The notes under the pieces: generated by a model | The model's input: the letters and a program-made list of their open reading frames with translations, nothing else | Told to the model about the DNA's origin: nothing | Database searches by the model: none | Part shown: positions 22,531-28,208 of the stretch, in pieces | Position numbering within the stretch: the first letter of the stretch is position 1 | How the letters are laid out: every line of letters begins with the position of its first letter | DNA from: Oscillospiraceae bacterium | Lineage (GTDB): Bacteria > Bacillota_A > Clostridia > Oscillospirales > Oscillospiraceae | Assembly: GCA_902786615.1 (NCBI GenBank) | Contig: CADADE010000028.1 | Coordinates: forward strand, 1-28,208 | Reading direction: 5' to 3' | DNA: 28,208 nucleotides | Translations under genes and position numbers: made by a program

Positions 22531-24180
22531 TTATTTACCCATCTTGTAGCGGAGACTGTTTCGCAGGGACATGCTTGTCACGCGGATGGTGTTGAGCACC
22601 GCTGCAATTGCAGCCGCGAAATCAAACACGATCGCAAGCCACAGATTGCAGTAGCCGATAATGCTGAGGAAAATCAGCACAGCCTTCACGACAAACGCAA
22701 ACACCGCGTTCTCCGTGCAGATCTCGCGTACGCGCTTGGAAATCTTCTTGGCGGCGGGCAGATTGCCTACCGCGTCGGGAATGACAACCGCGTCTGCGTA
22801 CTTTGCACGACTGCTCACCCGGATATCGACCGCCGCATCGCTGTGCGCTTCGATTCCGTTGGAATACACAAACAGGACCGCGCCCTTGGTTTTCTGGGTA
22901 ATCTCGCTGATAATGCGCAGCTTCTTCTCCGCGTCGCACTGGGCGTACATCTCCGAGAAGTTCATCATCTCGGCGAACTGCTGTCCGGCCTCCTTGCTGT
23001 CCTCGCTCAGAAGGACGCACCTGGAAACGCCGACCTTCTTGAGATCCGGGACGAGGCTTTCCAGATCCTGGTTCACATCGGAGGAAATCACGACCTTGCC
23101 CATGGGCTTGTCGGCCACAACCATATAATAGGTAACGCCGACGTCGTTCGGGCTGTCGTTGACGGTGATCCCCCGCTCTTCCAGCAGTTCCTTCGTCGCA
23201 AACAGGACGCCGATCCCGTCGATGGAAAGCTCTACGCCGTAGCCGGGAATCTCGCGGAAGTCCTTGATGACGTCCAGCTTGTAGTCGCGATCGAAGACCG
23301 CGGAAATGGCGTTTGCGATGGGCTGCTCGGAATAATAGACCGCATGGGCCACGAAATTGAGGAACGTGTCATAATCCAGTACGTCGGAGTGCATGGCGAT
23401 GATTCTGGGGCACTCTTCGGTAAAGATGCCGCTCTTGTCAAACACGGCTGTGGACACATCCGCCATTGCCTCCAGCGCGTAGGCGTTGTTGAAAGCAAGG
23501 CCGTGTTTCGCCGTCTGGCAGAGGCCGACGGCGCCGGCCATCGGGATGGACGCCACAACGGAAAACGGCGAGGCCACGAGCAGCATGATCAGGGCCCGAT
23601 GAATCGACACGCTGAAGCTCATGCTGGTAACGAGCGGCATGGCGATGGCATACACCACAGCCAGCACGATGGCAAGCTTCAATACGCGCTCTGCGCTGCT
23701 TCCCAATACCTGCTGGATCGACATGGAAGTCTTTTCCTCATCGGCAATGGTTTCGCGCATATGTGCGACGGTCCCCTCGTCCTGATTCTTCAGCAAATCA
23801 AGGGCGGCTTTCCGTGTGTAATCCTTTGCGTAGCCCAGAAGGAGCATGCCGATCTGGTAGAGCAGCACAAGCGCTGTCCCCTCGATCCCAAAGCCGATGA
23901 AAAAGGCAAGCACGGCTGTCAGCACAACAAGTACCGGCGTGTCGAAGAAATTGCCGCTTTCAACAGCGTCAACGGCTTTGAGGATGATGTCGTATCCGGC
24001 GAGGCCCGCGGCCAGCACGAGCAGCAGGATCGTGACAAAATCGGGCATTGTTACGATCAGCGAAATCGCGAAAACAACCGATGCGATTACAAGTCTGATA
24101 ACCAGAGAATTGTTAAGTGTGGCGGAAAGCTTTGCCCTGTCGATTTTGGGCAATTGGGGCTTTACATGTTTTTGGGGCAT
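22531..24180 (-). CDS. Degenerate P1B-type ATPase (ZntA-like pseudoenzyme) lacking the actuator domain
   Basis: 549 residues, uninterrupted, with GGGAGGTG before the ATG. Hydrophobic helices near 27-66, 79-117, 165-215 and 491-530 follow the P1B plan. Clear relics of a Zn/Cd pump: DKSGIFTE at Asp248 (canonical DKTGTLT), SEQPIANAI (SEHPLA), IPGYGVELSIDG, and Lys499 with Asp520, spaced 21 residues like the transmembrane Lys693/Asp714 of E. coli ZntA. Lost: the whole actuator domain with TGE (only about 45 residues join helices at 120-165), the CPC metal motif (now SPF, 204-206), TGD (now SED, 392-394) and GDGxND (now YSNGIEA). It therefore cannot pump by the normal cycle. It follows fba by 35 bases with no terminator between. 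Role unknown; a regulatory, sensing or channel-like membrane protein is possible. Confidence 0.85.
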   Translation of the reverse strand: MPQKHVKPQLPKIDRAKLSATLNNSLVIRLVIASVVFAISLIVTMPDFVTILLLVLAAGLAGYDIILKAVDAVESGNFFDTPVLVVLTAVLAFFIGFGIEGTALVLLYQIGMLLLGYAKDYTRKAALDLLKNQDEGTVAHMRETIADEEKTSMSIQQVLGSSAERVLKLAIVLAVVYAIAMPLVTSMSFSVSIHRALIMLLVASPFSVVASIPMAGAVGLCQTAKHGLAFNNAYALEAMADVSTAVFDKSGIFTEECPRIIAMHSDVLDYDTFLNFVAHAVYYSEQPIANAISAVFDRDYKLDVIKDFREIPGYGVELSIDGIGVLFATKELLEERGITVNDSPNDVGVTYYMVVADKPMGKVVISSDVNQDLESLVPDLKKVGVSRCVLLSEDSKEAGQQFAEMMNFSEMYAQCDAEKKLRIISEITQKTKGAVLFVYSNGIEAHSDAAVDIRVSSRAKYADAVVIPDAVGNLPAAKKISKRVREICTENAVFAFVVKAVLIFLSIIGYCNLWLAIVFDFAAAIAAVLNTIRVTSMSLRNSLRYKMGK

Positions 24181-24215
24181 TCTGCCACCTCCCTGATATA
24201 ATTGGCGGAATGCGA

Positions 24216-25184
24216 TCAGGCTTTGCCGTCGGAGCCGAGAACGTGGACGATCTTGTGAGCCACCATGTCCTTGACGGCCTGACGCGCGGGCTTGAGGTAC
24301 TGGCGGGGATCGAAGTGATCGGGATGCTCGGCAAAGTACTTGCGGATATTGCCGGTCATGGCAAGGCGGATATCGGAGTCGATATTGATCTTGCAGACCG
24401 CGAGCTTGGCAGCCTCACGCAGCTGATCCTCGGGGATGCCGATCGCGTCGGGCATATTGCCGCCGTACTGGTTGACCATTTTCACGAATTCCTGAGGAAC
24501 GGAGGAGGAACCGTGCAGCACGATGGGGAAACCGGGCAGGCGCTTGATGCACTCATGGAGCACGTCGAAGCGGAGCGGAGGCGGAACCAGAACGCCGTCG
24601 GCGTTGCGGGTGCACTGAGAGGCCTTGAACTTGTATGCGCCGTGGGAGGTGCCGATGGCAATGGCCAGAGAGTCGCAGCCGGTGCGGGTCACGAACTCCT
24701 CAACCTCCTCGGGACGGGTGTAGCTCTCGTGGCCGTGCTCGACCGCGACCTCATCCTCCACGCCTGCGAGGGTGCCGAGCTCAGCCTCGACCACGACGCC
24801 GTGATCATGCGCGTACTCGACGACCTTGCGGGTCAGGGCGATGTTTTCCTCAAAGGGCTTGGAGGAAGCGTCGATCATAACGGAGGTAAAGCCGCCGTCA
24901 ATGCAGGATTTGCAGAGCTCGAAGGTATCGCCATGGTCCAGATGCAGGGCGATGGGGATCTCGGGATTCTCGATAACGGCAGCCTCAACCAGCTTCACGA
25001 GATAGGTATGGTTCGCGTAGGCACGGGCGCCCTTGGAGACCTGAAGGATCACGGGGCTCTTCAGTTCGCCGGCAGCTTCGGTGATGCCCTGGACGATTTC
25101 CATGTTGTTTACATTGAAAGCGCCGACGGCATAGCCGCCATTGTAGGCTTTTGCAAACATTTCCTTGGTGGATACAAGAGGCAT
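24216..25184 (-). CDS. fba: Class II fructose-1,6-bisphosphate aldolase
   Basis: 322 residues. Splits fructose-1,6-bisphosphate in glycolysis. Zinc and active-site motifs: LHLDHGDTFELC, EAELGTLAGVEDE, HGHESYTRPEE, LHGSSSVPQEFV and KINIDSDIRLA, placing it in the zinc-dependent class II (FbaA/Fba-like) family. Start ATG 25182-25184 has AAGGAGA eight bases upstream; 15 extra in-frame codons upstream are leader. Divergent from the phosphofructokinase gene (145 bases between the start codons) and followed by the P-type ATPase-like gene. Confidence 0.96.
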   Translation of the reverse strand: MPLVSTKEMFAKAYNGGYAVGAFNVNNMEIVQGITEAAGELKSPVILQVSKGARAYANHTYLVKLVEAAVIENPEIPIALHLDHGDTFELCKSCIDGGFTSVMIDASSKPFEENIALTRKVVEYAHDHGVVVEAELGTLAGVEDEVAVEHGHESYTRPEEVEEFVTRTGCDSLAIAIGTSHGAYKFKASQCTRNADGVLVPPPLRFDVLHECIKRLPGFPIVLHGSSSVPQEFVKMVNQYGGNMPDAIGIPEDQLREAAKLAVCKINIDSDIRLAMTGNIRKYFAEHPDHFDPRQYLKPARQAVKDMVAHKIVHVLGSDGKA

Positions 25185-25210
25185 AGTTAAAATCTCCTTT
25201 ATTTTTTTAA

Positions 25211-25241
25211 AAATTTGTACAAAAAGCACATTTACAAATTT
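25211..25241 (-). promoter_or_regulatory. Hairpin in the fba leader
   Basis: Perfect 9-base arms AAATTTGTA and TACAAATTT (25233-25241 and 25211-25219) in the 5' leader of fba, followed by T-rich sequence and then the SD. It could be an mRNA stability element or weak attenuator. Confidence 0.4.
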
Positions 25242-25249
25242 TCGTTAAT

Positions 25250-25278
25250 ATTATATCCTCATTCCAGTCCATAATCAA
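25250..25278 (-). promoter_or_regulatory. Sigma-A promoter of fba
   Basis: TTGATT (25273-25278, minus), 17-base spacer, perfect TATAAT (25250-25255). It yields a leader of about 60 bases. No equally good promoter was found for the divergent gene; a TAAAAT at about 25302-25307 lacks a -35. Confidence 0.8.
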
Positions 25279-25329
25279 TATGGACTTTCTACAAAAACGA
25301 TAAAATTTTAAATAACTGGAGGAATGAAA

Positions 25330-26571
25330 ATGTCTGAGAAACTTATCGGCTCCTGCATCTTCGGTCAGTCCGGCGGCCCCACCGCCGTCATCAACGCCAG
25401 CGCCTACGGCGTCATCCGCGCCGCTCTGGACGCCGAGGAGATCACCAAGGTCTACGGCGCCAACCACGGTATCAAGGGCGTCCTGGATGACAAGCTGTTC
25501 GTCATGGACGAGGAAGACCCCGAAGAGCTCAAGCTCCTGCTGCACACCCCCTCCTCTGAGCTCGGCTCCTGCCGCTACAAAATCGCCGACCCTGAGGTTG
25601 ACGACACAGACTACAAGCGCATTCTTGAGATCTTCAAGAAGTACAATGTCCGCTACTTCTTCTATAACGGCGGCAACGACTCCATGGACACCTGCAATAA
25701 GATCAGCCGCTACATGGAATCCGTCGGCTATCCCTGCCATGTGATGGGCGTTCCCAAGACCATCGACAACGACCTGTTCGGCACCGACCATTGCCCCGGC
25801 TTTGCCAGCGCCGCCAAGTACATCGCCACCTCCTGCATGGAGATCAACAAGGACGCGCGCGTCTATGACAGCGGCATGATCACCGTCGTGGAGATCATGG
25901 GCCGTCACGCAGGCTGGCTCGCCGCGAGCGCCGCGCTGGCCACCGCCTACGGCTCCGGCCCCGACCTCATCTACCTGCCCGAGCTCGACTTCGACATGGA
26001 CAAGTTCCTTTCCGACGTGGTGCGCATTTACAAGCAGAACGGCAAGTGCTTCATCGCCGTGTCCGAGGGCATCCATTACGCCGACGGCAGCTTTGTGTCC
26101 GAGGCGAAGACCTCCGCGACCGACGGCTTTGGTCATGCGCAGCTCGGCGGCCTTGCCACCATGCTGGCTGAGATCATCAAGGCCCACACCGGCGCCAAGG
26201 TCCGCGGCATTGAGCTGAGCCTGCTGCAGCGCTGCGGCGCGCACCTCGCCTCCGCCACCGATGTGGAGGAAGCCTGCACCGCCGGTATGGAAGCGGTCAA
26301 GAACGCGGTCAACGGCGTGTCCGGCAAGATGGTCGCCTTCGAGCGCGAGATGATCGACGGCAAGTACCACTGCAAGTATGTCCTTCTCCCCCTCTCCTCC
26401 GTTGCAAACTATGAGAAGAAGGTTCCGCTGGAGTGGATCAACGCCGAGGGCAACGGTCTCAAGCAGGAGTTCATCGACTACGTGCTGCCCCTCATCCAGG
26501 GTGAGCCGGAGCTGCCCCGCGTCGATTCCCTGCCCCGCTATGCAAAGCTCAAGAAGGTCCTCGCAAAGTAA
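25330..26571 (+). CDS. pfp: 6-phosphofructokinase, pyrophosphate-type
   Basis: 413 residues. Phosphorylates fructose-6-phosphate; the residues point to PPi as donor. The loop NGGNDSMDT has Asp117 where ATP enzymes have Gly, and VPKTIDNDL has Lys143 where ATP enzymes have Gly, the two known marks of PPi-PFKs. Other motifs: FGQSGGPTAVINAS, MGRHAGWLAAS, KVRGIELSLLQRCGAHLASATD. PPi-dependence is inferred from these residues and not proven. The start is at ATG 25330, seven bases after GGAGG; ATG 25324 is too close to it. Codon choice is strongly biased to C-ending codons, as expected for a highly expressed gene. Confidence 0.92.
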   Translation: MSEKLIGSCIFGQSGGPTAVINASAYGVIRAALDAEEITKVYGANHGIKGVLDDKLFVMDEEDPEELKLLLHTPSSELGSCRYKIADPEVDDTDYKRILEIFKKYNVRYFFYNGGNDSMDTCNKISRYMESVGYPCHVMGVPKTIDNDLFGTDHCPGFASAAKYIATSCMEINKDARVYDSGMITVVEIMGRHAGWLAASAALATAYGSGPDLIYLPELDFDMDKFLSDVVRIYKQNGKCFIAVSEGIHYADGSFVSEAKTSATDGFGHAQLGGLATMLAEIIKAHTGAKVRGIELSLLQRCGAHLASATDVEEACTAGMEAVKNAVNGVSGKMVAFEREMIDGKYHCKYVLLPLSSVANYEKKVPLEWINAEGNGLKQEFIDYVLPLIQGEPELPRVDSLPRYAKLKKVLAK

Positions 26572-26583
26572 GACATATGCAAG

Positions 26584-26617
26584 GCCCCTGTACCATTTTT
26601 CCGGTACAGGGGCTTTT
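26584..26617 (+). terminator. Intrinsic terminator of the phosphofructokinase gene
   Basis: GCCCCTGTACC (26584-26594) pairs perfectly with GGTACAGGGGC (26603-26613), followed by TTTT. Confidence 0.92.
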
Positions 26618-26636
26618 CTGTGCGCGCATCTTATTG

Positions 26637-26642
26637 TATAAT
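26637..26642 (+). promoter_or_regulatory. -10 box before the C39-like gene
   Basis: Perfect TATAAT with no good -35 (TTTTCT at 26614-26619, the terminator tail, has 17-base spacing). Predicted transcription start near 26649, giving a leader of about 11 bases. Confidence 0.5.
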
Positions 26643-26659
26643 AGAGCTCGGTGATGATT

Positions 26660-27334
26660 ATGCTTTGTCTTCAGCATCCATATATTGCGGTTGACGTGTG
26701 CGGCAGACCGAGCTACGGCGGCGGGCAGCAGTTTTCCCATGACCCGATGATCCGGCGCTGCGGCTGCGGCGTGATCGCGGCGGCGGATCTGCTGCTCTAT
26801 CTCAGCGCGTGGCACCCGCGCGGGGCCATGGAGTATTTTGACGGGCTTCTCGAAAGGCCCATCCCCTTCCCTGCTTATCAAACGTGCATCTCGCGCATCA
26901 ATCAGCGCTATTTTCCCATCATTCCCTACTCCGGCATCAACGGCATTATGCTGATGGCGGGCGTGCAGCGCTTTTTCCGCGAGCAGCATATGCCCTACAC
27001 GGCCCGCTGGTGCTTCTCCCCCCATAAGCTCTGGGACCGCATGGAAAACATGCTCCGCCAGGATATCCCGGTCATCATGTCCGTCGGGCCGAATTTCCCG
27101 AAGCTCTGGGGAAAAAGGCGCGTCCGCTTCTATGTCCGTTCCGAGGGGCGCGGCTTTATCCCCTCCGCCGCTGCCAAGCAGCATTATTTCACCGTGACCG
27201 GCATGGACGAGGACTGGCTGCAAATCTCCTCCTGGGGGCGGCTTTACTATGTGAACCGCCGTGAATTTGAGGAGTACATGCGGCGCTACAGTCTGGACTT
27301 CGTGAGCAATATCCTCTTGATAGAGAAAAAATGA
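26660..27334 (+). CDS. Uncharacterised protein with a papain/C39-like peptidase layout
   Basis: About 224 residues, with no signal peptide and no transmembrane helix. An N-terminal QQFSHDPMIRRCGCGVIAAA places Gln and Cys34/Cys36 at the start of a helix, as in C39-like cysteine peptidases. Near the C-terminus QHYFTVTGMDEDWLQISSWG (His175, then a strand and Ser-Trp-Gly) is like the His and third-residue strands of that fold. I infer a cysteine-peptidase-like fold; activity is unproven because the third catalytic residue is unclear. Start choice: ATG 26660 with GGTGAT four bases upstream; GTG 26651 and ATG 26654 are in frame too. It is a single gene between two terminators. I do not recognise a named family. 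Confidence 0.7.
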   Translation: MLCLQHPYIAVDVCGRPSYGGGQQFSHDPMIRRCGCGVIAAADLLLYLSAWHPRGAMEYFDGLLERPIPFPAYQTCISRINQRYFPIIPYSGINGIMLMAGVQRFFREQHMPYTARWCFSPHKLWDRMENMLRQDIPVIMSVGPNFPKLWGKRRVRFYVRSEGRGFIPSAAAKQHYFTVTGMDEDWLQISSWGRLYYVNRREFEEYMRRYSLDFVSNILLIEKK

Positions 27335-27364
27335 GGCTGCGCTAAAAGGATTTGGATACAAAAG

Positions 27365-27447
27365 CGTAGGGGTCGATCCCCAGATCGACCCGCCGAAAAC
27401 CGCAAAAGCTGCGAATCGGCGGGCCGATGAGGGCATCGGCCCCTACG
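27365..27447. repeat. 83-bp palindromic repeat, copy 2
   Basis: Starts CGTAGGGGTCGATCCCCAGA and ends in GGCCCCTACG. Most bases match the reverse complement of 15833-15916, with the centre (about 27394-27411) diverged. It lies between the C39-like gene and its terminator. Confidence 0.8.
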
Positions 27448-27464
27448 GCATTCATCCCTGTGCA

Positions 27465-27498
27465 GGGCTTGTCTTGCTTTGAGACAGCCCCGCTTTTT
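27465..27498 (+). terminator. Intrinsic terminator before tyrS
   Basis: GGGCTTGTCT (27465-27474) pairs with AGACAGCCC (27482-27490) with one bulge, then CGC and TTTTT. Works for the plus-strand gene; on the minus strand the hairpin lacks a T-run. It overlaps the end of tyrS. Confidence 0.7.
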
Positions 27499-28208
27499 AT
27501 TTCAAAACAATCCTGTTGAAATTCTTCTTGCCACGGCGGACCATGATGCCCTTGCGGAGAGCCTCGGCGTCGTAGGCGGCGGCAATATCGGTGACCTTCG
27601 CGTCATCCACCGTGACGCCGCCCTGCTGGACATTACGGCGAGCCTCGGACTTCGAGGCGCAAAGGCCGGACTTGACGAGGATGCTCAGAATATCCAGCTT
27701 GCCGTCAACGAGATCGGCGTCGCTCAGCTCGGTCGTGGGGACATTGCCGCCCTCGGCTCCGCCTGCGAAGAGCGCCTTTGCGGAGGCCTCGGCCTTTTTG
27801 GCCTCCTCCTCGCCGTGGACGAGGCTTGTCAGCTCGTAGGCCAGGATCTCCTTGGCGCGGTTGAGCTGGCTGCCCTCCCACTTGTCCATCTCGTCGATCT
27901 GCTCAAGCGGCAGGAAGGTCAGCATGCGGATGCACTTGAGCACGTCCGCGTCGCCCACGTTGCGCCAGTACTGATAAAACTCGTAGGGGCTGGTCTTGTT
28001 GGGATCGAGCCAGACAGCGCCGGCAGCGGTCTTGCCCATTTTCTTGCCCTCGGAGTTGAGAAGCAGGGTGATGGTCATGCAGTGGGCGTCCTTGCCGAGC
28101 TTCTTGCGTATCAGCTCCGTGCCGCCGAGCATGTTGCTCCACTGGTCGTTGCCGCCGAACTGCATGTTGCAGCCGTAGTGCTGGAACATGTAGTAGAAGT
28201 CGTAGGAC
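27497..28208 (-). CDS. tyrS: Tyrosyl-tRNA synthetase, C-terminal part (cut by window edge)
   Basis: The last 236 codons are present; the N-terminal Rossmann half lies beyond base 28208. The visible part begins SYDFYYMF, then MQFGGNDQWSNMLGG, the KMSKS-type loop GKKMGKT, KTSPYEFYQYWRN, and a C-terminal S4 RNA-binding domain (SKSEARRNVQQGGVTVDDAK). It charges tRNA-Tyr. The KMSKS loop has Gly for the first Ser (KMGK), which is common in Bacillota TyrRS. Any T-box leader would lie outside the window. Confidence 0.95.
   Translation of the reverse strand, partial: SYDFYYMFQHYGCNMQFGGNDQWSNMLGGTELIRKKLGKDAHCMTITLLLNSEGKKMGKTAAGAVWLDPNKTSPYEFYQYWRNVGDADVLKCIRMLTFLPLEQIDEMDKWEGSQLNRAKEILAYELTSLVHGEEEAKKAEASAKALFAGGAEGGNVPTTELSDADLVDGKLDILSILVKSGLCASKSEARRNVQQGGVTVDDAKVTDIAAAYDAEALRKGIMVRRGKKNFNRIVLK

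Noticed and set aside
22531..24180. Functional heavy-metal pump
   Set aside because: Actuator domain, CPC, TGD and GDGxND are all missing, so calling it a working Zn/Cd ATPase would be wrong.
22444..24201. A 585-codon open frame on the plus strand, longer than the gene opposite it
   Set aside because: It is antisense to the P-type ATPase-like gene, has no SD or family motif, and its His/Gly/Ala-rich composition is what the reverse of a GC-rich coding frame gives.
24117..25190. 357-codon plus-strand frame over fba
   Set aside because: Mirror frame of the highly biased aldolase gene; no SD, no domains.
25207..26370. 387-codon minus-strand frame over the phosphofructokinase
   Set aside because: Antisense shadow in a gene with strong C-ending codon bias; no motifs.

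Overview
The window looks like a GC-rich chromosomal segment of a spore-forming Clostridia, most likely of the Oscillospiraceae/Oscillospirales type. The reasons are a sigma-H-like sigma factor, a complete SpoIVA with a sigma-E-type promoter, a CwlD-like amidase, strong Shine-Dalgarno (SD) sites, frequent TTG/GTG starts, a pyrophosphate-type phosphofructokinase, and short GGGGTCGATC-type palindromic repeats. The placement is inferred from gene content only.

Layout. (1) 1-894: an AT-richer, edge-truncated double GNAT acetyltransferase (minus). (2) 1063-3695: an exported tyrosine-phosphatase-like protein downstream of rlmD (minus), with a very good promoter that appears to give a leaderless rlmD mRNA. 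(3) 3810-5030: a small lipoprotein gene convergent with dapA, sharing a bidirectional terminator. (4) 5163-10804: queA, a RelE-type toxin/antitoxin pair, rfbA, rfbB, tgt, yajC and a small membrane protein gene; the TA and rfbAB genes split the usual queA-tgt-yajC run. (5) 11087-15176: a XerD-like recombinase, ruvC-ruvA-ruvB and sigH. (6) 15221-17396: a zinc-ribbon protein, a DUF1858 redox protein, trmK and a Nif3-like protein. (7) 17476-21135: spoIVA, cwlD-like, radA. (8) 21249-25184 (minus): a second tyrosine recombinase with a structured leader, a degenerate P-type ATPase, and class II fructose-bisphosphate aldolase. (9) 25330-27334: PPi-type phosphofructokinase (divergent from fba) and an uncharacterised papain/C39-like protein. 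(10) 27497-28208: the 3' part of tyrS (minus).

Themes. Translation and tRNA/rRNA modification (rlmD, queA, tgt, trmK, tyrS), recombination and repair (xerD-like, ruvCAB, radA, second Xer), sporulation (sigH, spoIVA, cwlD) and central glycolysis (fba, pfp) dominate. The least ordinary item is 22531-24180. It is an intact 549-residue gene that is plainly derived from a ZntA-like Zn/Cd P1B-ATPase, but it has lost the actuator domain, the metal CPC motif and the GDGxND/TGD motifs while keeping the transmembrane Lys/Asp pair. It appears to sit in one transcription unit with the aldolase gene.

Other non-coding signals are TTATGTNAA motifs resembling the XerD arm of dif beside both recombinase genes, a 200-bp run of hairpins between xerD and ruvC, two inverted copies of an 84-bp palindromic repeat, and several hairpins placed where they could control downstream genes. 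No tRNA, rRNA, CRISPR array or complete insertion sequence was seen. All family assignments are by eye from motifs; no database search was possible.
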